This document shows, one piece after another, positions 18,232 to 27,734 of a DNA stretch of 64,000 bases (the first letter of the stretch is position 1; each line of letters begins with the position of its first letter). The stretch lies in assembly GCA_023404095.1 (NCBI GenBank), contig JAEYDD010000062.1, positions 1 to 64,000 on the forward strand, given 5' to 3'. Source of the stretch: Pseudomonadota bacterium. GTDB lineage: Bacteria; Pseudomonadota; Alphaproteobacteria; Rhizobiales; Rhizobiaceae. The translations under genes were made by a program, and so were the position numbers. The notes beneath the pieces are model-generated. The model had not been told where the DNA came from and ran no database searches. It saw nothing but the letters and a program-made list of their open reading frames with translations.

Positions 18232-19464
18232 TCAGTATCCTGCCTTCTGCCGCTGGCGGCGGATGTGGGCGGGCATCTCCGCATAGACGCCCTCGAAGAT
18301 GTCGCGCACCGAAGGTTTGCCGCCGGCATGCAGCGTGCCGTGGCTCTCGGCCTGCTTCTGCGCCTGGATCACCTCGTCGAGAATCTCGGCCTCGGCCTGC
18401 GCATGACGCTCCTCAGACCAGACGCCGCGGACGATCAGGTGTTTCTTCAACCGCAGCACCGGATCGCCGAGCGGCCAGGCCTCCGATTCGGTCTTGGGTC
18501 GGTAGGCGCTCGGATCGTCCGAGGTCGAATGGGCGCCTACCCGGTAGGTGACGTATTCGATCAGCGTGGGGCCAAGATTGCGCCGCGCCCGTTCGGCCGC
18601 CCATTTCGCCACCGCGTACACGGCGAGATAGTCATTGCCGTCGACGCGCAGCGCCGGGATGCCGAAACCGAGGCCGCGGGCGGCGAACGTGCCGGAGCCG
18701 CCGCGGGCGATGCCCTGGAAGGTGGAGATGGCCCACTGGTTGTTGACGATGTTGAGGATGACGGGCGCCTTGTATGTGGAGGCGAAGACGAGGGCGGAAT
18801 GGAAGTCGGATTCGGCAGTCGAACCGTCACCGATCCAGGCGGCCGCGATCTTGGTATCGTTCCTGATGGCCGAGGCCATCGCCCAGCCGACGGCCTGCAC
18901 ATACTGCGTGGCAAGATTGCCGGAGATGGTGAAGAAGCCATGCTCCTTCGACGAGTACATGATAGGCAGTTGGCGACCGCGCAGCGGATCGGCCTCGTTG
19001 GAGAAGATCTGGTTCATCATCTCCACCATCGGGTAGTCGTCGGCGATCAGGAGGCCGGCCTGGCGGTAGGTCGGGAAATTCATGTCGCCCTTGTTCAACG
19101 CCTTGCGGAAGGCGCAGCTCACCGCTTCCTCGCCCAGGTGCTGCATGTAGAAGGAGGTCTTTCCCTGCCGCTGCGCCATCAGCATGCGCGCGTCGAAGGC
19201 GCGCAGCTTCATCATGTTGCGCAGGCCCGTCAGCAGTTCCTCGTCGGAGAGCAGCCCGGCCCAAGGCCCCACTGCCTCGCCGTCGCGGTTGAGCACGCGG
19301 ATGATCGAGTAGGCGAGATCCCGGACCTCTTCGGGCGCCACGTCGACGGGCGGCCGCGGCACGGAACCGGCCTTCGCGATCTTCACGTTAGAAAAGTCCG
19401 GCTGGCCGCCCGGCCTGACGGCGGGTTCTGGCACATGCAGGCTCAGATGCGGGACATCGGTCAT
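18232..19464 (-). CDS. bkdA1: Branched-chain alpha-keto acid dehydrogenase E1 alpha subunit
   Basis: 410 residues, the usual length for bacterial BkdA1. The ThDP motif GDGSTAESDFHSAL ... NIVNNQWAIST is intact, as is the family N-terminal region (HLSLHVPEPAVRPGGQPDF) that pyruvate dehydrogenase E1alpha lacks, and the regulatory-loop segment YRVGAHSTSDDPSAYR. First of the four-gene E1alpha-E1beta-E2-E3 block. The 69-base gap to the upstream acyl-CoA dehydrogenase gene leaves room for a ribosome site but no clear terminator, so one long operon is likely. Confidence 0.95.
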   Translation of the reverse strand: MTDVPHLSLHVPEPAVRPGGQPDFSNVKIAKAGSVPRPPVDVAPEEVRDLAYSIIRVLNRDGEAVGPWAGLLSDEELLTGLRNMMKLRAFDARMLMAQRQGKTSFYMQHLGEEAVSCAFRKALNKGDMNFPTYRQAGLLIADDYPMVEMMNQIFSNEADPLRGRQLPIMYSSKEHGFFTISGNLATQYVQAVGWAMASAIRNDTKIAAAWIGDGSTAESDFHSALVFASTYKAPVILNIVNNQWAISTFQGIARGGSGTFAARGLGFGIPALRVDGNDYLAVYAVAKWAAERARRNLGPTLIEYVTYRVGAHSTSDDPSAYRPKTESEAWPLGDPVLRLKKHLIVRGVWSEERHAQAEAEILDEVIQAQKQAESHGTLHAGGKPSVRDIFEGVYAEMPAHIRRQRQKAGY

Positions 19465-19533
19465 GCCGTGTCGTTCCTCCCTCGCTGGCCGTTGCTTCCA
19501 CTGCTCCCTGCGGAAGATCAGGCACTCAGAATG

Positions 19534-20661
19534 CTATAGATTGCGGGCGATGACGATGCGCTGGACGTCGCTCGTGCCCTCGTAGATCTGGCAGATCCTG
19601 ACATCGCGGTAGATGCGCTCGACCGGGTAGTCGGCCATGTAGCCGTAGCCGCCGTGGATCTGGATGGCGTCGGAGCAGACCTTCTCGGCCATTTCGGAGG
19701 CGAAGAGCTTGGCCATCGATGCCTCGGTCAGGCAGGGCCGACCCTGCTCCTTCAACTGGGCCGCGTGCAGCACCATCTGGCGGGCCACCTCGATCTGCGT
19801 CGCCATGTCGGCAAGGCGGAAGGCAACGGCCTGGTGGTCGACGATCGGCGAGCCGAAGGCGGTGCGCTCGCGGGCATAGTCGCGCGCCGCCTCGAAGGCC
19901 GACCGCGCCATGCCCACAGCCTGGGCGGCGATGCCGATGCGCCCGCCTTCGAGGTTGGACAGCGCGATCCGGTAGCCCTCGCCCTCTTCGCCAAGCCTGA
20001 GATCGGCGGGGATGCGCATGTCGTTGAAGGCGATCTGGCAGGTGTCGGAGGAATGAAGCCCGAGCTTGTGCTCCACCCGCACCACCTCGTAGCCCGGTGT
20101 GTCGGTCGGCACGATGAAGGCGGAGATGCCCTTCTTGCCGGCGTCGGGGTCGGTGACCGCAAAGACGATAACGACGTTGCCGTTCTTGCCTGACGTGATG
20201 AACTGCTTGGCCCCGTCGATGACGTAGTGATCGCCGTCGCGGCGGGCACGCGTTTTCAGGTTCGAGGCATCGGAGCCCGCCTGCGGCTCGGTTAGGGCAA
20301 AGCCGCCGATCCATTCGCCGGCACTAAGTTTCGGCAGGAAGCGCTGCCTCTGCTCTTCCGTTCCGTATTTCAGGATCGGCACGCAGCCGACCGAACTGTG
20401 CACGCTCATGATCGTGGAGCAAGGGCCGTCGCCGGCGGCGATCTCCTCCAGTGCCACGGCATAGGCCACAGTCCCCGTCTCCGAGCCGCCATAGGTGTCC
20501 GGCACGAGCATACCGAGAAAACCGAGTTCGCCCATCTCGCGCAGTTCCTCGCGGGGAAACCGGCTCGTCGCGTCGCGCTCGGCCGCACCCGGCATCAGCC
20601 GTTCGCGAGCGAAGTCGCGCGCCATGTCGCGGATCTGGATCTGCTCTTCGTTCAGGATCAT
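19534..20661 (-). CDS. Acyl-CoA dehydrogenase, probably isobutyryl/2-methylbutyryl-CoA
   Basis: 375 residues. An FAD enzyme that introduces the alpha,beta double bond. Seen: FALTEPQAGSDASNLKTRA (FAD/substrate), FITSGKNGNVVIVFAVTD, QTHSSDTC-like GLHSSDTCQI, and the catalytic base Glu in ICQIYEGTSDVQRIVIARNL. The operon around it handles isobutyryl-CoA and 2-methylbutyryl-CoA, so one or both are the likely substrates. The family also contains short-chain fatty acyl and glutaryl enzymes, which motifs alone do not exclude. Confidence 0.9.
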   Translation of the reverse strand: MILNEEQIQIRDMARDFARERLMPGAAERDATSRFPREELREMGELGFLGMLVPDTYGGSETGTVAYAVALEEIAAGDGPCSTIMSVHSSVGCVPILKYGTEEQRQRFLPKLSAGEWIGGFALTEPQAGSDASNLKTRARRDGDHYVIDGAKQFITSGKNGNVVIVFAVTDPDAGKKGISAFIVPTDTPGYEVVRVEHKLGLHSSDTCQIAFNDMRIPADLRLGEEGEGYRIALSNLEGGRIGIAAQAVGMARSAFEAARDYARERTAFGSPIVDHQAVAFRLADMATQIEVARQMVLHAAQLKEQGRPCLTEASMAKLFASEMAEKVCSDAIQIHGGYGYMADYPVERIYRDVRICQIYEGTSDVQRIVIARNL

Positions 20662-20705
20662 GCGCCGGTCTCCTCCCCGAAACCGTCAGTGAAATTCAGT
20701 ACAAT

Positions 20706-21893
20706 TCAGTGCAGCTCGACGGCGAGTGCGGTTGCTTCGCCGCCGCCGATGCAGAGCGTCGCCATGCCGCGTTTCATGCCGTAGCGCTCCAGCGCCGAGA
20801 GCAGTGTGACAAGGACGCGGGCGCCGGATGCGCCGATCGGGTGGCCCAGCGCGCAGGCGCCGCCGTGGACATTCACCTTGTCGTGCGGGAGGTCGAGGTC
20901 GCGCATGGCCGCCATGGCGACGGCGGCGAAGGCCTCGTTGACCTCGAACAGGTCGACGTCCTTCAGGCCCCAGCCGGTGCGCTCGCTCAACTTGCGAAGC
21001 GCGCCAATCGGTGCGGTGGCGAAGAGGTTTGGCGCCTGCGAATGCGTTGCGTGGCCGACAATGGTGGCGAGCGGGTCGATGCCCTCGCGCTCGGCCTGCG
21101 AGCGGCGCATCAGGACGAGGGCTGCGGCGCCATCGGAGATCGAGGAGGAATTGGCCGCCGTAACCGTGCCGTTCTCGCGGAAGGCGGGTTTCAGCGTCGG
21201 GATCTTGTCGAGGCGAGCCTTGCCCGGCTGCTCGTCGCGGGCGACGACCTGTTCGCCCCGACCGTTCTTCACCGTCACTGGCACGATCTCGGCGTCGAAG
21301 GCGCCCTTCTCGATCGCGGCCTGTGCGCGCGTCAGCGAGGTGACGGCATAGTCGTCCTGCGCGGGACGGGTGAACTGGTAGGCCTCGGCGCAGTCTTCGG
21401 CGAAAGTTCCCATCAGGCGGCCCCTGTCATAGGCGTCCTCCAGCCCGTCGAGAAACATGTGATCGACGACGCGGCCATGCCCGAGACGATAGCCGCTGCG
21501 GGCCCGCTCGAGCAGATAGGGTGCATTGGTCATGCTTTCCATGCCGCCGGCGACGGCGACCGAGGCGCTGCCGGCCGCGATAAGGTCATGCGCCAGCATC
21601 ACCGCCTTCATGCCGGAGCCGCACATCTTGTTGACCGTGGTGGCGCCCGCCGCATAGGGCAGGCCGGCCGCGATCGCCGCCTGCCTCGCCGGTGCCTGGC
21701 CCTGGCCGGCCGCAAGCACGCAACCGAAGATGACCTCATCGATCGTTTCCGGCCCCACGCCACTGCGGTCGAGGGCCGCGCGGATCGCGCTGGCGCCGAG
21801 TTGCGGTGCCGTCGCGTCCTTCAGGTCCCCCTGAAAGCCGCCCATCGGGGTGCGGGCCATGCCGACGATGACGACCGGGTCTTCCATTGCCAT
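20706..21893 (-). CDS. Acetyl-CoA acetyltransferase (thiolase)
   Basis: 395 residues. Nucleophile Cys in VNKMCGSGMKAV, His in GGACALGHPIGASG, and the second catalytic Cys in LCIGGGEATAL are all present. In this setting it probably splits 2-methylacetoacetyl-CoA into acetyl-CoA and propionyl-CoA, the last step of isoleucine breakdown. General acetoacetyl-CoA thiolase activity is equally possible. It lies between the SDR dehydrogenase and acyl-CoA dehydrogenase genes on the same strand. Confidence 0.92.
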   Translation of the reverse strand: MAMEDPVVIVGMARTPMGGFQGDLKDATAPQLGASAIRAALDRSGVGPETIDEVIFGCVLAAGQGQAPARQAAIAAGLPYAAGATTVNKMCGSGMKAVMLAHDLIAAGSASVAVAGGMESMTNAPYLLERARSGYRLGHGRVVDHMFLDGLEDAYDRGRLMGTFAEDCAEAYQFTRPAQDDYAVTSLTRAQAAIEKGAFDAEIVPVTVKNGRGEQVVARDEQPGKARLDKIPTLKPAFRENGTVTAANSSSISDGAAALVLMRRSQAEREGIDPLATIVGHATHSQAPNLFATAPIGALRKLSERTGWGLKDVDLFEVNEAFAAVAMAAMRDLDLPHDKVNVHGGACALGHPIGASGARVLVTLLSALERYGMKRGMATLCIGGGEATALAVELH

Positions 21894-21935
21894 GCCATTT
21901 CCTCCCGAAACCTGGTCTGGACGTGCCGTCCGGCG

Positions 21936-22703
21936 TCAGCGCGGCGCCATGCGCAGCGCGCCGTCGAGGCGAATGATCTCGCCGTTGAGCATTGCATTCT
22001 CGCAGATGTGGCGCACCAGCGCGGCAAATTCCGGCGGGCGGCCGAGCCGTGCTGGGAAGGGCACGCTCTTTCCGAGCGCATCCTGCACCTCCTGCGGCAT
22101 TCCGGCCATCATCGGCGTCTCGAAAATGCCGGGCGCGATCGAAACGACGCGGATGCCATGCCTTGCAAGTTCGCGGGCGATCGGCAGCGTCATGGCGGCC
22201 ACGCCGCCTTTCGAAGCCGCATAGGCCGCCTGGCCGATCTGACCGTCGAAGGCTGCGACCGAGGCGGTGTTGACGATGACGCCGCGTTCGCCGTCCTCGC
22301 CCGGGGCTTCTTCCGCGATCGCGATGGCGGCGAGGCGGGTCATGTTGAAGGTGCCGGTGAGGTTGATGGCGATGGTGCGGGCAAAACTGTCCAGCCGGTG
22401 CGGGCCGTCGCGGCCGATCACCTTCTCGCCTGGGGCGACACCGGCGCAGTTGACCAGGCCGTGCAGGTGGCCGAACCGGGCCAGTGCGGCATCGACCGCG
22501 GCCTGCGCGTCCCGTTCCTCGGTCACGTCGGTTCGCACGAAGATCGCGGCATCGCCGAGTTCGGCCGCGATGTCGGTGCCGGCCTCAACGTTGACGTCAG
22601 CGATGGCGACGTTGGCGCCCGCGCCCGCCAACATGCGGGCTACGGCGGCGCCGAGCCCGGAGCCGCCGCCGGTGACGATGAAGGATTTGCCGCCGATCAG
22701 CAT
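21936..22703 (-). CDS. Short-chain 3-hydroxyacyl-CoA dehydrogenase (type 2, SDR)
   Basis: 255 residues. The NAD motif TGGGSGLGAA, the NCAGVAPGEK segment, catalytic Ser (NTASVAAFDGQ), and Tyr/Lys (AAYAASKGG) are intact. The pattern matches HSD17B10-type 3-hydroxy-2-methylbutyryl-CoA dehydrogenases, which supply the thiolase in isoleucine catabolism. First gene of the minus-strand operon. ATG 22703 (MLIGGKSF) has GGGAGCGG just upstream; a longer frame exists but is not needed. Confidence 0.92.
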   Translation of the reverse strand: MLIGGKSFIVTGGGSGLGAAVARMLAGAGANVAIADVNVEAGTDIAAELGDAAIFVRTDVTEERDAQAAVDAALARFGHLHGLVNCAGVAPGEKVIGRDGPHRLDSFARTIAINLTGTFNMTRLAAIAIAEEAPGEDGERGVIVNTASVAAFDGQIGQAAYAASKGGVAAMTLPIARELARHGIRVVSIAPGIFETPMMAGMPQEVQDALGKSVPFPARLGRPPEFAALVRHICENAMLNGEIIRLDGALRMAPR

Positions 22704-22892
22704 GGCACCGCTCCCACGATGCCGCCGAGATCCGCGAAATGGTCGCCTTGTGCCATGCAGTCCTCCCAGACCTGCACATCGCGTCGAAAGATCTGCTCCG
22801 ACGGTTCGACCGGATCCTAGTCCGGCGCGATATTGCAAGCGATGACCGAAGCATCTCGATTTTCCGGCCGATTTTACCATATACCTTCCGTC

Positions 22893-23963
22893 ATGACGAT
22901 GACGGAAGCCGGCCGGCGAATGATATCACCCTCCTTCGTGGAGGAGGCGCTTGACTGCTTGCGAAGGCACGGGCGGGCGGTGGAGCCGGTGCTTGCCGCC
23001 GCGGGGCTGCCGCCAATCATCGACGCGCCGGTCTCGGCGGAGAGCTACGGGCGGCTGTGGCTGGCGATCGCGGCCGAGGTGGACGACGAGTTCTTCGGCA
23101 TGGGGGGACGGCCGATGAGGCGGGGCAGCTTCACCCTGCTCAGCCATTGCGTCCTGCACGCAGGCACGCTGGAGCAAGCGCTGCGGCGGGCGTTGCGGTT
23201 CCTCAACGTGGTGCTGGAGGATCCGTCGGGCCGGCTGGACGTCGCGGACGGGCTGGCGCAGGTCACGCTTTCGGATCGCGAGGGGCCGCGCTCGGCCTTC
23301 GCCTACCGCACCTACTGGATCCTGTTGCACGGCATCGCCTGCTGGCTGGTCGGGCGGCGTATTCCGATCCGGGCCGTCGACTTCCGTTGTGCGGAGCCGA
23401 AGCAGGCGGCCGACTATCGACTTTTCTTCGGCGCCCCGGTGCGATTTTCGCAGCCCGCAAGCCGCCTTGCCTTCGATGCCAGCGTCCTGAAGCTGCCGAT
23501 TGCGCGCAACGAGCAGGCGCTGAAGCATTTTCTGCGCGGCGCGCCCGCGAACATCCTCGTGCGTTACCGCTATGATGCCGGATTGTCCGCCAGCGTGCGC
23601 CGGCGACTGCGGCAGATGGCCCCCGCCGCCTGGAAAGGGTTCGACGATCTTGCTTCGCAGATGCGCATGTCACCCTCGACCCTGCGCCATCGCCTGCAGG
23701 CAGAGGGGCAATCCTACCTGGGCATCAAGGACGAGATCCGCCGTGACATGGCAATCGAAATGCTGCAGACCGGTTCGCTGGGGGTGGGCGAGATCGCGAC
23801 GCGGCTCGGGTTTTCCGAGCCCAGCGCCTTTCACAGGGCATTCCGCAAATGGACCTCCAAGAGCCCTGCCGCGTTTCGTCGCGAGACGACGGCCCTTGCC
23901 GGAAAGGACATTGAAGGAAGCAGCGACCGCGCGGCGGGAAACACTGTAGCTGAGGATACGTGA
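22893..23963 (+). CDS. AraC-family regulator of the branched-chain catabolic operon
   Basis: About 356 residues. The N-terminal arabinose-binding-like domain (SFVEEALDCLRRHGRAVEPVLAAAGLP to the RFSQPASRLAF region) and the C-terminal HTH (VGEIATRLGFSEPSAFHRAFRKWTSKSPAAFR) match the OruR/ArgR-like AraC group. Divergent from the valine/isoleucine operon with 189 bases between starts, so it is the likely regulator, as MmsR is for mmsAB in Pseudomonas. Start uncertain: ATG codons at 22842, 22893 and 22920 are all in frame and none has a strong Shine-Dalgarno. Confidence 0.88.
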   Translation: MTMTEAGRRMISPSFVEEALDCLRRHGRAVEPVLAAAGLPPIIDAPVSAESYGRLWLAIAAEVDDEFFGMGGRPMRRGSFTLLSHCVLHAGTLEQALRRALRFLNVVLEDPSGRLDVADGLAQVTLSDREGPRSAFAYRTYWILLHGIACWLVGRRIPIRAVDFRCAEPKQAADYRLFFGAPVRFSQPASRLAFDASVLKLPIARNEQALKHFLRGAPANILVRYRYDAGLSASVRRRLRQMAPAAWKGFDDLASQMRMSPSTLRHRLQAEGQSYLGIKDEIRRDMAIEMLQTGSLGVGEIATRLGFSEPSAFHRAFRKWTSKSPAAFRRETTALAGKDIEGSSDRAAGNTVAEDT

Positions 23964-23993
23964 CGACTGCGTTCGCTGGGCGAATGCAGTCGT
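23963..23993. terminator. Hairpin between convergent araC-type gene and kdpD
   Basis: A 13-pair stem (A plus CGACTGCGTTCG against CGAATGCAGTCG plus T, one G-U pair) with a five-base loop. It starts at the last base of the regulator stop codon. No T tract follows on either strand, so it may act as a weak two-way terminator or 3' end stabiliser. Confidence 0.5.
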
Positions 23994-24018
23994 GCAGTCG
24001 AATGTACTCGCCGGTTTA

Positions 24019-26703
24019 TCAGCCGCTGCTTCCGGCGGCAGCCGGAAAGCGCAACGTGATCCGCGTGCCGCGGCGCTTCATTGCCGGACTCTCCGCCCTT
24101 ATCTGCCCGCCCATCGCCTCGGTGAAGCCCTTGGAGATCGGCAGGCCGAGGCCGGCGCCCACCGGCCGGCCATCGACATGGCCGCGGCGATAGAACTTTT
24201 CGAACACGCGGTCGAGATCGACGGGCTTGATGCCCTTGCCCTGGTCCGTGACCGAAATCACGATCTCGTTGCCTTCCTTGCGCGCATAGACGCTGATCGG
24301 TTCGTCGGACCCGTAGCGCCTCGCGTTGTCGAAAAGGTTGGCCAGCGTCTGCGACAGCAGCCCCGCGTCGCCGGTCATCTTTGGCAGGCCTGGTGCGATA
24401 CTAGCCTCGAATGTCTGGTCGGGGTAAAGCTTGCGCGCGCGTTCGACCGCCGCGCGCACCGCCTCGCCGACGTCCACCGGGTCGCGCCTCGGGCTCAGCG
24501 TTCCGGTCTCGATGCGGGTCATGTCGGCAAGGTTGCCAGCGAAACGGCCAAGCCGGTCGCTTTCTGTCTCCAGCGTCTGAACCACCGCTTGCCGCTCGTC
24601 CGGCGCAATCTCGCCGCCCCTCTCCTTCAAGGTTCTGACCGCGCCGGCAATTGCCGCGACGGGCGTCTTGAGGTCGTGCGTAATGGAGGACAACAGCGCC
24701 GTGCGGAACCGCTCGCCCTCCAGCCGCGCTGCTTGCTCGAGGCTTGTACGCGACAAGCACGAGCGATCGATCGCGACCGTCGTCTGGTCGAGGATCGAAG
24801 CCAGCGTGCGCTCCTCGTTGATGTCGAGGTCGCCGGCCGCCATGCCGATGCCGCAAACGCCGACCGGCCCGTGCGGGCTCATCAGCGGGCGGAACTGGAA
24901 GGTGCTGTTGGGCAGTGTGGCGGTGCCGTGGCCTGCCATCTCCTGCTTGTCGAGCGCCCAGCGGGCGGCCGCCATGTCGGAGACCCCAAGCTCGGTGTCC
25001 GGCGGCCACGCGGCCGACAGGTTCAGCTCCGCGCCCTCGGGCAAAAGCAGCACGGCGTCGCGCTTCAGGCTTGCCTGCAGTTGCGACACCGACGCCCAAA
25101 GCACGTCGTCGGTCTTGAGCGTGCCGGAGAGCTTGCGCGAAAAATCGTAGAGCGCCTGCATCGCAGCCGCCCGCCGATAGGCAGCCTTGGCCTGGTCACG
25201 GATGCGCGCAGCGAGGCTGCCGGCCAGCACGGCTGCGGCGAGAAAGACGACGAGCGCGAAGATGGCATGCGGCTTGGCGACGGCCAGGGTGTGCAGCGGG
25301 TCGATGAAGAAATAGTTGTAGGCGAACAGCGACAGGAAAGCGGCGATGAAGGCGGCGGCGTAGCCTTCCAGCGCGGCGGCCACCAGGACCGCCATCAGGA
25401 ACAGCAGGCCGAGGTTCGGCAGTTCGATCATGGCGGTGATGGCACGGCCGACGAGGGTGGCCGCGCCGACCGTGGCGACGGCGATGCCGAACGGACGCGC
25501 AAGGGAGCGAGGGCTGAAGGTCGCAGGAGCCCTCTTCTTCCTTGCCGGGGCTTCATCCTGATCGGCCGTGACGAGATGCACGGCGATCCCGCCCGCCTCC
25601 TTCACGAGCGAATCCGCCAGCGACCGACGGACGAACAGCTTCCAGAGCGGCTGGTCATGCGCGCCGATGACGATCTGGGTGACGTGTTCGCGGCGCGCGA
25701 ACTTGAGGATCTCGGCGACGAAGTCCGTTCCGATGATGCGACGGGTGTCGGCGCCGAGCTGTTCGGCCAGCCTGAAGGTTGCGTCCAGACGCCGGACGGC
25801 ATCGCTGTCGCCGGGGTCGCCGTCGGCGCGTTCGATGCAGACGACGGTCCAGGAGGCGTTTAGGCCGGTCGCCAGCCGGCTCGCGGTGCGAACCACCTTC
25901 TCGGACAGCTGGTCCGGGCCGATGCAGACCAGCAGGCGTTCGGATGCGGCCCAGGCGCCTTCGATTGCGTTCTGCTTGAGATAATCGACCACCTGGTCGT
26001 CGACGCGTTCGGCGGTGCGGCGCAGCGCCATCTCGCGCAACGCCGTCAGGTTGCCGACCCTAAAGAAGCTCTCGATCGCGCGGGCGGCGCTGTCTGGAAC
26101 ATAGACCTTGCCCTCGTGCAGCCGCTTGATCAGATCCGCAGGCGGAAGATCGACGAGGATCACCTCGTCCGCCCGGTTGAAGATGCTGTCGGGGACGCGC
26201 TCGCGAACGGGTGTGCCGGTGATCTGCGCCACTACGTCGGAGAGGCTTTCGAGGTGCTGGATGTTCATCGCCGTCCAGACGTCGATGCCGGCGGCGATCA
26301 GCTCCTCAACATCCTGATAGCGCTTGGGATGGCGGCTGTCTTCCGGATTGCTGTGGGCCAGTTCGTCTACGATGATCGTCTGCGGCTTGAGTGCGAGAGC
26401 CGCATCGAGGTCGAATTCGTTGAGAACGTAGCCCTTGTACTCGACCTTTCGGCGCGGCAGGACCTGCAGGCCGGACAGCAGGTTTTGCGTTTCCATGCGG
26501 CCATGGGTCTCGACCAGGCCGACGACCACTTCCGCGCCCTCAGCCCTGGCCTGCTGGGCCCGGGCGAGCATGGCGAAGGTCTTGCCGACGCCCGGGGCGG
26601 CACCGAGAAAGATCGTCAGCTTGCCGCGTCGTTCGCTGTCGGCCAGCGCCAGCAGCGCATCGGGATCGGGGCGCCGTTTTGTCTCTCGGTCGGTATCCGC
26701 CAT
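24019..26703 (-). CDS. kdpD: KdpD sensor histidine kinase
   Basis: 894 residues, the same length as E. coli KdpD. In order: N-terminal KdpD domain with Walker A GAAPGVGKT at 34-42 and VVGLVETHGR; a Usp-like domain (IVIGAHDQPLWK); four closely spaced membrane segments in the middle; a GAF-like domain; HisKA with His676 in SSITHDLKTPVAA; and an ATPase domain (LFDNARRYG, DQGKGI, GAGLGL). It senses potassium/turgor and phosphorylates KdpE to switch on the KdpFABC pump. Neither kdpE nor kdpABC lies beside it here: upstream is a YigZ protein and downstream a convergent AraC gene. ATG 26703 is preferred over 26748 by alignment with known KdpD N-termini and by GAGG six bases before it. Confidence 0.94.
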   Translation of the reverse strand: MADTDRETKRRPDPDALLALADSERRGKLTIFLGAAPGVGKTFAMLARAQQARAEGAEVVVGLVETHGRMETQNLLSGLQVLPRRKVEYKGYVLNEFDLDAALALKPQTIIVDELAHSNPEDSRHPKRYQDVEELIAAGIDVWTAMNIQHLESLSDVVAQITGTPVRERVPDSIFNRADEVILVDLPPADLIKRLHEGKVYVPDSAARAIESFFRVGNLTALREMALRRTAERVDDQVVDYLKQNAIEGAWAASERLLVCIGPDQLSEKVVRTASRLATGLNASWTVVCIERADGDPGDSDAVRRLDATFRLAEQLGADTRRIIGTDFVAEILKFARREHVTQIVIGAHDQPLWKLFVRRSLADSLVKEAGGIAVHLVTADQDEAPARKKRAPATFSPRSLARPFGIAVATVGAATLVGRAITAMIELPNLGLLFLMAVLVAAALEGYAAAFIAAFLSLFAYNYFFIDPLHTLAVAKPHAIFALVVFLAAAVLAGSLAARIRDQAKAAYRRAAAMQALYDFSRKLSGTLKTDDVLWASVSQLQASLKRDAVLLLPEGAELNLSAAWPPDTELGVSDMAAARWALDKQEMAGHGTATLPNSTFQFRPLMSPHGPVGVCGIGMAAGDLDINEERTLASILDQTTVAIDRSCLSRTSLEQAARLEGERFRTALLSSITHDLKTPVAAIAGAVRTLKERGGEIAPDERQAVVQTLETESDRLGRFAGNLADMTRIETGTLSPRRDPVDVGEAVRAAVERARKLYPDQTFEASIAPGLPKMTGDAGLLSQTLANLFDNARRYGSDEPISVYARKEGNEIVISVTDQGKGIKPVDLDRVFEKFYRRGHVDGRPVGAGLGLPISKGFTEAMGGQIRAESPAMKRRGTRITLRFPAAAGSSG

Positions 26704-26854
26704 GACTGGCCTCAATTCCTTCAATGTCTGTGCCGCCGGAACGACCACGCTTCGACATTAACGCTCTTTTGCGCCCAAACAGCCATACGCATCGCGTTTC
26801 GCCCGCAAGGCTGACATTGCGGGCTGGGCTTCATATTTCCCAGGGCGCCGACGA

Positions 26855-27442
26855 TCAAGCCTGCAATGCCACGGTCGTCCTTCCGGCGGTGATGTCAATC
26901 AGCATCCGAACGATGTCGCCGGCTTGCGCCTCGGGCAGTGCCACGACGAGTTCGGCACCGGTAGCGATGAAGGTCTCGCCATCGATACGCACCTCACCGA
27001 GTGCCGCAAGGCGTGCCTTCACCAGCGCGAGATCGGCGAAGACGCAGGTGATCCTGGCTTCGATGCGCGCGACGAGCTCCACCTTCTCCATCGCCCGCAG
27101 GCAGAGAGCTGCCGTGCCGCCATAGGCGCGTATCAGTCCGCCGCTTCCAAGAAGGATGCCGCCGAACCAGCGGGTGACCACGACAGCGACGCCATCGAGC
27201 GCCTGCCCGTCGATGGCCTGCAGGATCGGTTTGCCGCCGGTGCCGCTCGGCTCGCCGTCGTCGCTGAAGCGATAGACCTGGCCCAGTCGCCAGGCGAAGC
27301 AATTGTGATTGGCATCGGCGTGCGCGTGTGCCGCGATAAAGTCCTTTGCCGCCTGCTCGCTATCGATCGGTCCTGCTACGGCGAGGAAGCGGCTCTTTCT
27401 GATCTCCTGTTCAAACGTCGAGACGGCTTTGAGCGTGAACAC
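26855..27442 (-). CDS. yigZ: IMPACT/YigZ family protein
   Basis: 195 residues. N-terminal UPF0029 domain with KSRFLAVAGPIDSEQAAKDFI, HADANHNCFAWRLG, SDDGEPSGTGGKPIL and VVVTRWFGGILLGSGGLIRAYG, followed by a DUF1949-like ferredoxin-fold tail. The family is linked to ribosome/translation control; the precise role in bacteria is unclear. GTG 27442 is chosen because AAGGAGGG lies eight bases upstream. The frame is open further up but without a ribosome site. Confidence 0.88.
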   Translation of the reverse strand: MFTLKAVSTFEQEIRKSRFLAVAGPIDSEQAAKDFIAAHAHADANHNCFAWRLGQVYRFSDDGEPSGTGGKPILQAIDGQALDGVAVVVTRWFGGILLGSGGLIRAYGGTAALCLRAMEKVELVARIEARITCVFADLALVKARLAALGEVRIDGETFIATGAELVVALPEAQAGDIVRMLIDITAGRTTVALQA

Positions 27443-27734
27443 GGCGAAGCCCTCCTTCGATGCAAAAGTCGCTGCCGCGGGCCCGTATGCTGCCGGCAAC
27501 GAGGGCCTTGTCGCAGAACTCCGGCCGTCTTGCCAGTCCTTGCCTCTTTCCTTTCATTCGATGTCGCGAACCGATGCGCCCGCTTTTTCGGCTCGACATA
27601 GCTTCGCTGACACACGGGCCTTGCAAAAGAGGCTGGCGATTGAGATATCGACGCCGGCCGCGCGAATGGGAGCCAGGCACCCGATCCTGCCGCAGCGGGG
27701 AGCTGCGGGCATATCGACAGCGAGAGTGGAACCG

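Noticed and set aside
15852..18551. 899-residue plus-strand open frame across the bkd genes
   Set aside because: It runs antisense to four enzymes with intact motifs and has low-complexity composition; a codon-bias shadow.
20451..22820. 789-residue plus-strand open frame opposite the acyl-CoA dehydrogenase, thiolase and SDR genes
   Set aside because: Spans three well-supported genes and their gaps in antisense; a shadow frame.
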